A DNA stretch of 64,000 bases. It comes from Meconema thalassinum (Eukaryota; Arthropoda; Insecta; Orthoptera; Tettigoniidae). Below are positions 44,911-55,900 of the stretch, piece after piece. The notes below the pieces were generated by a model, which saw only the letters and a program-made list of their open reading frames with translations, did not search any database and was not told the origin of the DNA. The stretch is from NCBI GenBank assembly GCA_946902985.2, contig OX336398.1, forward strand, positions 231,967,556 to 232,031,555, read 5' to 3'. The translations under genes were made by a program, and so were the position numbers. How positions within the stretch are numbered: position 1 is the stretch's first letter; each line of letters starts with the position of its first letter.

Positions 44911-45948
44911 ACAAGAAGTTCCGTGAAGAACTAAAGCCTATTTTCATATATCCTACTTAAGTTAATTGCCACTATCAACATACAACATTTCTGGTTGATT
45001 GCTGTGATAGATTCGTAGATATTGAGAACCATGTAAATATTTCGGATGGTCGCCATGTTGGACTTTTATATATGTAGGCCATAGAGTTATGTACTATTAG
45101 ATGATGATTATTGCGTAGATTCATTATTCAAACGTTCACCTCGATCGCATGATTAATACATAAGAAATAGGAACTTAATATTTAAATTGCAAAGAGCCGC
45201 CATCTTTAGGTTATGTGAACAATTGAACTAATTTAGATGCCATTGTATTGCAATGTGTATAAACATTTACTGTACCAAACTTCACTGCGCTGAGATGGTT
45301 AAAGCGCGAGCAACTTGTATTAAAATATTTCTCCTTCGCTTGGCCGCCATATTTGTTGTGTTTATTACAGGTTTTTGCAGGTCTCATAGCTGAACTTCTA
45401 ATAGTACCCTTTATCACCGTACAAAGTGTCAGGGTGATATCAGTAATAGTTTATCAGATACAGAATGCCGGTTAGGCCTAAATATTTCGCACAGCCGCCA
45501 TGTTGGATTGGTGAGACGAATTTAAATTTGAAGTGCACAGTCGGGGTAATCTGAAATATTACTAAAAACCATACCGAGTCTCATTGAAATCTCTCCTGCC
45601 GTTTAGAATTTATTATTACACACACACACACACACTCACACACACACACACACACACACTTGCCTGGCTGCGTGGCTCAGGGGTAACGTTCTCGCTTGCT
45701 GAGCCCAAGGTTGCAGGTTTGAAACCTGGCGCAGTCAGCTGGCATTTGAGGGTGCGGAAATGCGAGGGAGCCGTGTCAGTACATTACTGGCACGTTAAAG
45801 ATCCCCTTCGGGGCTAAATTCCGACACCTCGGCGTCTCTAAAAGCCAGTTTAGTTAAAAGGGACGTAAAACCATTAACATTATTTTTAACACACTCACGG
45901 ACAAACAGTGATCTCATAAACCTATTTTTTCATAAATTAAAATAGGTT
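44911..45948 (-). mobile_element. Helentron/HINE-like element, copy C
   Basis: Minus-strand relative of copy B. The 3' hairpin and ACAAGAAGTTCCGTG block are at the left, with AGCCTATTTTCATA just inside. The AACCTATTTTAATTTATG start is at the right, followed by ATGAGATCAC. The 5' microsatellite is a CA tract at 45,619-45,658, and a SINE C lies in it. ACATGGCGGC-type blocks recur as in copy B. No ORF. Confidence 0.63.
45660..45895 (+). repeat. tRNA-derived SINE, family C, best copy
   Basis: Head GCCTGGCTGCGTGGCTCAGG with a B-box region AGGTTTGAAACCTGG. The body has a TCCCCTTCGGGGCTAA hairpin, and the 3' part reads GGGACGTAAAACCATTAACA. It sits in the CA microsatellite of HINE-like copy C, whose sequence continues on both sides. 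Confidence 0.88.
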
Positions 45949-46074
45949 AAAAAACTCTTTCCATATGGTGAGAGAAGTTACGTTTCATTCCACCCGGCTA
46001 ACAGCTATTCATGGCAGGTTGCATATATTCACCCTTGACCACGCCCCTTGCTGCTACATTTAGTCATTCTTGTT

Positions 46075-46492
46075 GTTGTTGTTGTTGGTGCAGTTTCATT
46101 TGAGGGGCATGGACTTCGTGGTCATATAACCCCATGTATTTGGATGTGAATGGAATTAGTGTGACAACCTGTGTTATTGTGAAGGCTGTACTAGTGTGTA
46201 TTTGTAAATTGGGGATAAGTTTGGGAAGAAAGCACCGTGGCCTTAAGTTAGGAACTATCCAAACATTTGCCTGGATTCGAAGTGTGCGGGAAAACCATGG
46301 AAAACCACCTCCAGGATGCCTGAGGTGCGAATCGAACTCACCACTTTTCTATTTTTCTTCACAAGGCTGAGTGTACCCCGTTCCAGGCTTCAGACTAGAA
46401 TTTAATTTCTAGGCAGAGCCGGGAATCGAACCTGGACCTCAGGGGGTTACGGTAAAGAATGCTCGCCGCTACGCCATGAGGCGGTCACTGGA
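46075..46492 (-). repeat. Composite SINE: D-like 3' module plus B-like head
   Basis: 46,075-46,225 resembles the left half of SINE D (GGTCATATAACCCCATGTA block). 46,240-46,492 is SINE B on the minus strand, with B-box GGTTCGATTCCC and GGCTCTGCC. The two are joined without a break, which hints that families B and D share or exchange 3' modules. The SINE B body here is shorter than at 14,368. Confidence 0.7.
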
Positions 46493-46969
46493 ATAAGGAC
46501 ACTTTCTAGACACTAGAGGGTAAAGATGTAGAGTTTAATATCATCTTCATTTGCTGTCTTCGTAAAGCTGAACCAGCGCAGTTTCTCAGAAACACTTTGT
46601 ATGTGCAACAGCCTCAAGTTATCAAACTTTTGATTAATATCGATTTTGGTTCCTTGTTTCTCTTCCGTTTGATGTGCGATACATCGATTATATTGTTCGA
46701 TAACTGCGCTGTAATTTTAAGTCAGGAGGTTCATTAAGATAGGAGCCTGCTTGTAGAGAAAGCCCACGGTGCGAGGCGATCTCCGGATTCAGTACACGAG
46801 TGAGATTGAATCTCACTGTCTATTATCGTGTTTGAAGCCATTTTCAGTGTTGCCTTAGTAAACAAAAGATTTATGCTTTTCAGTCGGTCAACACGATTGT
46901 ACCCGAATGAAATGGGTTATTCCCAGATCCTGAAAAGAATTACATGAGATTTATAAAAAGACTTGGATG
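46493..46969. other. Unassigned spacer
   Basis: No recognised feature. Confidence 0.4.
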
Positions 46970-49560
46970 ACCAGTTTTCATCGTCAAGCGATCATGATCA
47001 AATCAATTGCACTTAGGCTATATAATCTACTGTAAGTCTGAAAGTATTGGAGAAAATACTGTATTTACAATATATACACTTATTTAGTGGCAGTATTAGT
47101 TAAGATAATGCAACTCGTCGGTATTTGTTAGTTATAGTTGCACCGCCTTGTGCTTTTCAACGTTAAACAAAATAGCAGAGATATGAGGAATACAGTGGAA
47201 GTAAAAACAATAAAAACTAAACAGGATCACGTAGGGAACGAGGAAAGGAATACTTCTTTCGATGCGTGCTGGGCCCAAGATTTCGAATCGAAAGAAAGAT
47301 GACTTCCACAGAAAGTAAACCAGAACAAAGGTTTAAGGTAAAATCAAAAGGAAAAATTAAACTTAAGTAATAGAGCAAGGGTTCCAGAGACCGTGTTAGT
47401 CGTAACTTCGCTACAGTGCGAAGCCAAGACTAAGTCGAATCGAAAGACAAACGAGGAACTCAAATACGAGAAATCATAAGACAGAAGCAAAATGTACTTA
47501 CTGATTAAAATTATATTAATAATAAAATAAACACATGTGTACTGATTACAAATTAGAAATGAAAATAAAACACGAGCAACTTAAATATAAAATAAAAGGA
47601 ATCTATAAATAAATTCAAATCATAATAGCAACTAATTGGAAACGCGATTCAATAATAAAACTTAATAAAGATGAAGCAAAATTAAAGAAATTAAAGAAAT
47701 TCGTGCGATAGATTACAAGAGCGACTACTTACAGAGACGACATGATCTGGACTAGAATGTCCAGCGCCAAAAACAGAACTAAGACGCTCATGATGTTGTG
47801 AAATCATGGGGAAGGGGGTGAAAGTGGTGGGGATTGGAGGAGTGTGAATGTAGGGAGACGGGGGGTGGGGTGATGACACTGAGTTACGTAATATAACGAA
47901 GTCGGAGGAAGTAACACAAAATTAACACATAAAAATGAACGAAATGAAAATTACATTAAATTACTTGACATTACCGGGACAGGAAATAAAAATAAAAAAA
48001 ATCAATCAGCTAAGAAATATGCTTCGTAAGAAGATGTAGGCTTACACAGAGGTAGAAATGCCGAATCACAACGACATACGATGAAACAAAGAAAGTAATG
48101 CGGCGCATGGACAGTGATTAGCACGATGACCATTACTCACATACATTTCAATAAAAAAAAAGAGGGAGGATCTGGCCGAAGACGTGAGACTCAGCTCCGT
48201 AACTTCGCCGATTCCATCCACAAAAAAAAAAACAAGGCTCTGATGCGACAAACCACCGGAGGTCGTCTTAAAAGAGCGCCGAACCAGGTGGTGACGCAAT
48301 ACAGAGCATAATTAAGCCTCGTAGAAAAATAGCAGATATTTCAGACCTGAGAGATTTACGTAGAAATAAAACCGATTACATGAAAGGGAGGGATGACAAA
48401 TAAACACAGAGACTTCGCTAAACTAACGTAAACAAAGGTGAAGGGACTTGGGTTCATGGATCGAATTCACATCATCATAAGGAAGGGAAATTGTAAGTGA
48501 ATCAAAGGGGACACAAAATGAAAAAATATGGAGAAACAGAAATTTAGAAAGGCCTCAAGTTAGATAAATTCAATGACTGAATCGTACTTACATTTAGTTG
48601 CTTTCTGGGTGCGGGCAAAAGCCCGACCCGTGCACACACGTCCGTCTATATGGCGCTCAAATTGGAAGGAAACAACCTTCCCTTAAGGAACGCAGTAACG
48701 CGCTCGAGAAAAATAAGTCGTAGAACACCCCCTCTCCAGAACATAAAGTGGGCCAATGGGAGAAGCAAAGCTTAGCAACAAGTTATGCTTCAACCAATGG
48801 TAAAACTGTGTCAGTAGGGGTGAAAAGTATCACCATCTGGTGAAACGTTTACGCAGAATTACTAAGTTTGAACGCAATAGGTGAGACAGAGAAACGTATG
48901 TCACAATAATGCGACATGAAGGAAATGATGATATTAATAATAATAATAATAATATGAGAGAAAAAAAATAATGACCCTGATAAAAACGGTTCATAGTCTA
49001 TGTTGTAGCCTATCTGGTAGTCTATACTACAACTAACAATTACTGACGAGTTGCATTATCTCAACTACTGGGTGAGTTAGCCGTGGTCGTTACGGCATGG
49101 CTGCTGGCAGTCGCTCACATCCGGGAGGCGAGGAGGTTCGAATCCCCCGCCGGCAACCTTGAAGATGGTCTTCTGTGGTTTCCCATTTTCCTTCCAGGCA
49201 AATGCCGGGGTTGGTCCCTAACTATAGGCCACAGCCGGTACCTTCCAACTCCTTGTCCTTCAATTCAACCTTTCACCCCAGACAACACGCCACACTCGAC
49301 GGTACGTGTAGCTCACCCATTGGGTGTTCGCCTCGAAGCAGCTACAAACCTGGCGAGCCGAACATGTCCTCGGACACTCCCGGCACTAAAAGCCATACGA
49401 TTTTAAAAAAAATCTCAACTAATACTGCAACTAAATAAGTGTATATATTGTAAATATTTTCACCGATACTTTCAGACATAGATTTGATAGCCTAAGTGTA
49501 ATGGATCTGATTATGATCGCTTGACGATCGAAACTGGTCATCCAAGTGTAAGTTTTAATA
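46970..49560. mobile_element. Region bounded by about 165-bp inverted repeats
   Basis: 46,970-47,135 matches the complement of 49,015-49,560 once the SINE A at 49,068-49,411 is removed. The outer end is ACTTGGATGACCAGTTT and the inner end GTTAGTTGTAG. About 1.9 kb lies between. It holds no supported ORF but has a GGGTGCGGGCAAAAGCCCGA hairpin at about 48,612. It may be a foldback or long-TIR element, or two separate insertions of one repeat facing each other. Confidence 0.55.
49068..49411 (+). repeat. tRNA-derived SINE, family A, full-length
   Basis: Starts CTGGGTGAGTTAGCCGTGG; B-box-like GAGGTTCGAATCCCC; ends in an A-rich tail after AAAGCCATACGATTTT. A ten-base duplication, ATCTCAACTA, lies at 49,058-49,067 and 49,412-49,421. 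It interrupts the right arm of the inverted repeat region. Other copies are at 28,513 (complement) and 19,121 (fragment). Confidence 0.92.
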
Positions 49561-49679
49561 GGTCATGGGCGGTCCTTACAACAACTTGCCCAGCTTCAAC
49601 TTCATTGATTTCTTTTCTCGTGAACACCTCTGCTGATGAAGTCAGAAAGCTGATCCAACCGTAAAAATAAACAAAACAC

Positions 49680-49972
49680 TAACTTGTGCTGTTGTAGCGC
49701 AGTGTCCAGTATTATTGGCTGTCTCTCCTGTGGTCCTGATTCGATCCTCTTGAGGAAGAATTGAGAAGAGACGAGCTTCGATTTCCACTTCAGCCATTCT
49801 TGACGTGTTTTTTGTGCCGGTTTCCCCTTCTTTCTACTCAAGGCTAATGCTGAGATGGTACCTTCTAATAGGCAACGGTCACTTCCTTCCATCTCCTTGT
49901 TCAGTTTCATTCCCCTGCATTCATTTCACTAACTCCTCGCATGAGGACATCCGGTTTTAAAAAAATCCCTCT
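49680..49972 (+). repeat. SINE B, diverged sense copy
   Basis: Head TGTTGTAGCGCAGTGTCCAG with B-box TGATTCGATCC, then TTCGATTTCCACTTCAGCCA and GATGGTACCTTCTAATAGGC, which match the body of 14,368-14,825 in complement. It ends at an A run near 49,967. Confidence 0.7.
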
Positions 49973-50308
49973 TGGCATGCAAGAAGGAAGTGGTGGATTT
50001 CAACGGGCACAGAAGAGTGCCAATTGTAGTATAGCTATTTTTTCACACCAGAAGCCCTATCTTATTATCATTCTAAAAATAGTTTGCCCATCTCTTGCCG
50101 AAAGGGTGGGTCATATCAAACAAAAGTTTGATAAGGCCGTTCTTGGTAGGTTCTTAAGAGCAAAGGCACTGGAGAGTAATAAGAGGTTATGTTGTTACAC
50201 ATAAGATCACAGCAAACAGACTGTCACACTGTTTACATCGCACTACCTCGCATTGCAACATTGCCACATGTCACTTAGTACATAATAAGTGCATTGGTTT
50301 TCAATGTT
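49973..50308. other. Unassigned spacer
   Basis: No recognised feature; an 87-codon frame here overlaps the SINE end and has no protein character. Confidence 0.4.
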
Positions 50309-50312
50309 TTAA

Positions 50313-50779
50313 CCCTCTATAGGATAGGGGTCTATATATTAACCACCTACTATACTAAGAGTTTGTGGACTATTATCAAAGGTGCTAACAGTTGAAACGT
50401 TCAGCCTAATTACAACAACATTTCTTGTGGATGTAATATTTCTGATAAGCAAATATTATATCTGTCTAGTTTTATGGTGGTGGATAACATTCCAACAAGT
50501 AGATATAATCAAAAATATTAAAATTAAACAATAAAATAAAACATAAATATACAAAATAAAATGAAACACAATAAAAATCAAAATTAAATTACGATTATAA
50601 AATAATAAAGTTAATATTACAAAATTAAAATTAATAAATACATAATTTTTAAAATGTATAAAAGAAATATATTTAAGAAGTTGAATATTTAAAATAAAAT
50701 TAAAAATTAGAGCTGAAATGAAAATTTAAGTAAAAAAATGAAGTAAAAATTAGAACAAAATAGTCTGCCCTATAAAGGG
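50313..50779. mobile_element. piggyBac-like MITE, second copy
   Basis: The left end CCCTCTATAG follows TTAA (50,309-50,312). The right end CTATAAAGGG is followed by TTCA, a one-base decay of TTAA. The ATTTCTTGTGGA block near 50,425 matches the MITE at 43,696. The interior is extremely A-rich with no ORF. Confidence 0.75.
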
Positions 50780-50814
50780 TTCATTTATAAACAAATATTA
50801 TATGAGCCAAAATT

Positions 50815-50865
50815 AGGGCGGTGGGGCGGAGGGAGGGGGTGGGGGGGAGGGGCGGCTGTGACCTC
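50815..50865 (+). repeat. G-rich tract
   Basis: Several runs of three to seven G separated by one to three bases, a canonical potential G-quadruplex on the plus strand. Confidence 0.85.
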
Positions 50866-51161
50866 TCCCCCTATTACACGCCCCTGTTCAAAGATCTACG
50901 GTTGATACTTATCTGAAGATGTGAAATGTCTACAGGCAAGCTCAAATAACAGCTTTTGGTGTAGGATTTAGTAAATTGTTTAAATAATCTGAGGTCTTTT
51001 AATTTAATTAGCTTTCATAAAGCTTGGAAAGTTTTCTTCTTTAATAGTACGTGGCAATATACAATATATAAATCTGAATCACATGTAATTTATTTCAGGT
51101 TATTTTTCACATATTCCACCCATTGAAATGATTCATGACCGACTGGAAGGTAAAATATTAA

Positions 51162-51654
51162 TCTCTACTTCGTATAAAACAAAGTCCCCGATTCTTGGAT
51201 GTCACGGGTAAACTCGAGAACCACTGGATGGATTTTGATGCGGTTTTCACCATTCTGTAAAGGATATCTCGAGGAAAGATTCTGTAGGAAATAATTTATT
51301 TATGATGAAAGGAAGCCAAGCAGTAACGATATCAGTGAAAATGTCGAAAAGAAAACCTGGCGCCCGTGCGCTTTTAAGCTTACGCTGGGCAAACCATTAA
51401 ACATATCAATATACTATGAGTGTAAGAATTGTTCAGCATGAAAAGTTCTAAAAAAAAAAGTCCCCGGGAGCATATCTCTATCTTCAATACATCGCCCACT
51501 ATAAGTGTGTTTTACGTTTTCATTTCTTCCAACAATCTCCATTCAATAAATGAGGCGACTGTTAAGGAGCTAGCTAGGGGAAAAAAGCTTATCGCGTAAG
51601 TCATGCATTCATAAGCATAACTGTTCCCGGGCGAAGCCGGGGCGGGTATGCTAG
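51162..51654 (+). mobile_element. Non-autonomous Helitron, copy 2 (493 bases)
   Basis: TCTCTACTTCGTATAAAAC after an A; 3' end CCCGGGCGAAGCCGGGGCGG, GTATG, CTAG, then T. CCCGG and CCGGG form a clean five-base-pair stem. It shares its first 430 bases with 17,627-18,020, including the GGATATCTCGAGGAA and CTGGCGCCCGTGCGC blocks. No ORF. It is a shorter, deletion-type derivative of the same family. Confidence 0.88.
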
Positions 51655-52002
51655 TTGTAATATGAGATGAAGGTATCTAAAGTTATGAGACTAGGTTCAG
51701 CAGAGGAATAGGTTTCGGTTCTTGGATGTACGTGATATTGTGTTGCCTGTTGTGACGTCATACCTCTGTGTGTAATGTAGCGTGTGAATGGAGGAGGAGG
51801 AGGTCTTGTCTTTATACAGTGGCGATTTCTGGTGGCGGTGGATAACACTGCGCCACAGCTGCCATCCATCATGGCGGCGATGTCACGAACCTCTGTTGAA
51901 TGTAGCGGGACAATTTATGGCGACATTTCATAACACATTAGCAGAAGGGCGGAGGAGATAACACTACATCGCCAGGACTTGCAAATCATATCCGGTAATC
52001 AA
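51655..52002. other. Unassigned spacer
   Basis: No recognised feature; contains an ATGGCGGCGATG block and a GGA repeat near 51,790. Confidence 0.4.
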
Positions 52003-53141
52003 AACAAGAAGTTCCGTGACGAACTAAAGAGCCTACTTTTCTTAAAATTTAAGATTCATGCCTATGATTAATCTATATGGATCTATCTAGAATAATGAGG
52101 AAATTAAGTTGGTAATATCGAAATTTCTAATTACTTCGAAATACTGTATACCTGGCATAATGTAGCCTAATAGAGAACTACAGTTGGCAGCCCTGGTGAC
52201 TGAATATATTCTTAGTTCCATCTCTTAAGGTACAGAATACAAAATTTGGTTGAAGTCCAATGGATAGCATGGACGCTACATGCAGTTAAACATTGGATCT
52301 AACAGCGCGCCTAAAATCGTGTTGGCAACAATGTCATGCATGTATTGGTCAGAAATAATCTGAAATAATATGATCTATTGTTGTGTCAATTTTGAATGAA
52401 ATCCATTAGTTAGTATAGAAGTTACATGCATTTTAAAATTGGAGCTATCAGCAGGCTTAGAATCATGTTGGTAGCACTGACGTATATAAGTTACTCCAAA
52501 TTAATATAGAATGTCAGGTACTAAACGTGTGCATAGTTTAAAGCTGACGGCTTGCACACTTTCTTATATATGGGTATTTGGATTTTAAAAAAATTGAGAG
52601 CATTTATTAACAGTTGGCAGCCCTGGTGACTCTTAAGAATGCGCTCTGTCATATCTGTTTATGTACACATAGCACATACGAAATTTGGTTGAAATCCAAT
52701 TGATAGTGTAGAAGTTATATGTATTTAAAATTTGGACCTATCAGCAGGCTTATAATCATTTTGGCAACACTGTCATCTATGTCCTCCTGGAAATGTAACT
52801 GCAATATTAGTATCTATACGTGTGGCAATTTTTAAATAGCTCCCATTCATACCTTCCAAGATATCCAACATGGAGCTGAAATTTCAATTGCGATTTTTCA
52901 GCAGTTGGTAGCACTGACAACATTTTCAAATATGGCCGTGAGATATTCAGGTATAGATCTTTACTCCTAGCAAATTTTGTTTCGATTGCTTCAGCCGTTT
53001 AGGAGTTGATAGGGGGGGGGGACACACACACACACACAGACAGACAGACAGACAGACAGAGGGACAGGCAGACAGACACACATTTGCCCGATCGCATAAG
53101 TCTACTTTTTCCTCATTATTGAAAAATGTGAAAAGTAGGCT
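52003..53141 (-). mobile_element. Helentron/HINE-like element, copy D
   Basis: Inverted and closely similar to copy A (8,291-9,711). The hairpin end AACAAGAAGTTCCGTGACG is at the left and the AGCCTACTTTTCAC end at the right, with a CACA/CAGA microsatellite at 53,022-53,060 just inside. It has fewer of the 293-base internal units than copy A, which explains most of its shorter length. No ORF. Confidence 0.66.
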
Positions 53142-53469
53142 AATAAGCATTAGTAGCCTACTTTATGCTACAATTCATGAAAAAGTGGGTAAGAACTCCA
53201 CACAAGTGTCTGATGTAAGATTATCCACATCCATCGTAATATACAGCAACTTGGGCCCCGGCTTTGCCCAAGTACAGTTATAATTGCATTACGTGATAGC
53301 GCTTTTTATTCGATATCAATGAAGTACTACCTATATCCGTTTTGGGTCTCCGTATGACTTTCTGTCCTCAGACCACTTCGCCCCAGGTTTCATTTCCACT
53401 CTTCCCTGTAATCCTTCCATTCTTAACACCTCCTCTCTGTCTTCTTTTCTTATATTATTTCCTTCTAAA
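53142..53469. other. Unassigned spacer
   Basis: Contains a GGGCCCCGGCTTTGCCC hairpin at 53,255-53,271 but no further element structure. The open frame that crosses into the LINE is accidental in this part. Confidence 0.4.
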
Positions 53470-54600
53470 TATGATTTTGGAAGGTAGAATAAGGAAAGAT
53501 AAGAGAACGTTCATGGCATTTTTAGACTTAGAAAAGGCTTTTTATAACGTTGATTGGAGTAAATTGTTTGACATTTTGAACGAGATTGGAATAAAGTACA
53601 GGGATACGAGGGTGATCTTCAATCTATACAGAAACCAGACAGCAGTCATTCGAGCTGAAGGACATGAGAGAGAAGCTGGTATTCAGAAAGGTGTGAGGCA
53701 AGGGTGCAACTTATCACCCGTACTTTTCAATCTTTACATTGAACAAGCAATGAAGGAAATTGGAGAAACATTTAAAGTGGGAGTGAAGATTCAAGGATAA
53801 ATAATTTCAACTCGGAGATATGCCGATGATATAGTCATCTTGGCCGACACGCCTGAGGATTTGAATGAGTTTTTGAATGGTATGGACTCCGTCTTACGGA
53901 AAGAATTCATAATGAAAATTAATAAATGTAAAACAAAAATATTGGAATGCAGCCGAAATAAATCAGAAACCTCTATGGACATCAAATTGGCAGGTGAAAT
54001 GCTGAATGAAGTGGAGACTTCTGTTACTTAGGAAGCAAAATAACCAGTGATGGACGAAGCGAAGAGGATATAAAAAGTAGGTTGGCTCAGGCAAGGAAAG
54101 CATTTCTACAGAAAAGCAATCTGTTGACATCGAACATAGATTTAAGTATTAGTAAGTCATTTTTGAAGGCCTTTGTCTGGAGCGTGGCACTCTATGGAAG
54201 TGAAACTTGGACTATTGGTGCAGCAGAAAAGAGGAGAATTGAAGCGTTTGAAATGTGGTGTTACAGGAAAATGTTGAAGATCTGATGGGTAGATAGGGTT
54301 ACACACGAAGAGGTATTAAGATGAATGGGAGAGATGAGATGTTCCTGGCGACTGCTAAAGAAGAGAAGAGGTAGGTTGGTAGGACACATACTAAGCCACA
54401 CTGGAATAGCAAGCTTAGTTATGGAAGGAAGGGTTGAGGACAAGAACTGTCGGGGTAGACCAAGGTTAGAATATGTTAAACTGATTGCCTCGGATGTAGC
54501 GTTTGGTAGCTATGTAGAGATAAAACTATTAGCTCAGGACAGGGAGGCATGGAGGGCTGCAACAAACCAGTCAAAAGACTGAAGACTCAAACAACAACAA
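53470..54600 (+). pseudogene. LINE2: non-LTR retrotransposon, RT and C-terminal part
   Basis: A 5'-truncated LINE with FLDLEKAFYNVDW, GVRQGCNLSPVLFNLYIEQA and the active site as RYADDIVILADTPEDL. After several frame breaks it continues with DIKSRLAQARKAFLQKSNLL, WSVALYGSETWTIG, IEAFEMWCYRKMLKI, LVGHILSHTGIASLVMEGRV, EDKNCRGRPRLEYVK and LAQDREAWRAATNQS. The 3' tail is ACTCAAACAACAACAACAAA. The protein style recalls RTE/BovB-like and related insect LINEs; the clade is not certain. It is the longest LINE2 copy in the window. A TGA ends the first RT frame just before the YADD block. Confidence 0.92.
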
Positions 54601-54605
54601 CAAAG

Positions 54606-55260
54606 CTTTCTTCACCTCTTGAATCCAACTGGTCGTTGACCTTCTCTCTCAAAGGTACTTGAATACCTTTTTTGTGAATCTAGAATCACCCATTCTGTAA
54701 ATATGTCCACAATATAGTCTATCAATCTCCTTTTTCTGATCGTTTCCTTTAGGCTTTGTATAGCCCTGTATATTTCATAATTAGATCTTAATTTCCTTAC
54801 TTTTTTTTTCACTCAGCCTCAATTTTTTTTCATAATTCTTCTTGCTGGTGCTTCAAGTTTGTCTAACTTATAATTTAATACTAGGCATTCACTCGCATAT
54901 AGGCATTCTGGATTTGCCACTGTAGTGTAGTGCCTTAATTTAAGATATTTAGATAGGCACGTTTTGTTATAAACATTCTCAGTAATACCATATGCCCTTT
55001 CCATCTTGTGTACCCTTTCTTCTATTGTAAATTGTCGAAACCATTTTCTTGAATTAATTCTCCTAGATATTTGAAATGTCTTACTTTCTCGACTCTACCA
55101 ACGAGAGTTGTCAAATATTTTCGAGGGTTCTGGATGTCTGTAATAAATTTTGTTATATCTACGGAGATTCTCAAACCTGTTCCTACCAAGATATTGATTC
55201 GCATTGTAGCATTTGTTTGGTTGCTTGAAAGAATAGCAAAATCATTTGCAAATGCTAAGG
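54606..55260 (-). pseudogene. LINE3 C-terminal fragment, antisense
   Basis: Minus-strand frames in order: VRHFKYLGELIQENG, then KMERAYGITENVYN, YLKLRHYTTVANPECLYASE, LDKLEAPARRIMKK, and RSNYEIYRAIQSL with IRKRRLIDYI. This is the region downstream of the RT active site in another LINE family. At least three frame changes. It is tail-to-tail with LINE2, five bases apart. Confidence 0.8.
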
Positions 55261-55261
55261 A

Positions 55262-55600
55262 ATCTTATTATACAGTATAATACGCTAAGGTGTATGTTTC
55301 ACAAAGCTCAAGCTCCTAAACCAGAGGGAGTTAGAAAGTGTGGTTTGTACCAAAATATTCCAAGTCGTCTCAATAATACAGAAAAAATAATGCATTTCTT
55401 GAAAAGTCAACGGAAATATATTTATTTGCTTATGAAGAGCTTTTAAACAAATAAACAACCCATATAGCCCCTGGCAGAACTGTGTTGCGTGCAACCCACA
55501 TAGCACTAGAGCCGGGCGGGTAGTCTGTACACATGGGGCTCACACAACCCATTAAAATATGCGAGAGTTCTTTTACGAGTCCGCTCGTTTATTTTAATAC
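55262..55600 (-). repeat. Dispersed repeat E, copy 2
   Basis: Complement of 37,622-38,050 without that copy's internal duplication. The TACGCTAAGGTGTATGTTTC end is at the left and the CGAGCGGACTCGT-type end at the right (read as complement). No ORF with protein character. Confidence 0.72.
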
Positions 55601-55900
55601 CGTTGTCATTTCTCCCCAAAGTTACCGACGAAATTTATGTTTTTAGTTTTTATTCCAAATTCTTACAATTTTCTCTAGGACACTGTTCGACAGAATGGGT
55701 GATAAACCATCACCTTACCATAAACCTGAATTTATCTGAAAAGGTTTTGATATCTCACCCATATTTCCTTTTTTTTTAAATTTTGAAATCGTGTTTGTAA
55801 GTGTTTGGCTTATTGGGTTTGCCAAATTTTATTTCAATTCAAATTCACGAAATCTTCTTCTTCTTATTACTACAGGATGCACGAATCCACTTTCTCGTAT
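55601..55900. other. Left flank of the second LTR element
   Basis: No recognised feature. The last bases, TTCTCGTAT, are the insertion target; the duplicate would be right of the window. Confidence 0.5.

Noticed and set aside
48612..48634. Rho-independent-type terminator hairpin
   Set aside because: Strong stem, but this is eukaryotic DNA and there is no upstream gene. Kept only as a structural oddity of the inverted-repeat region.
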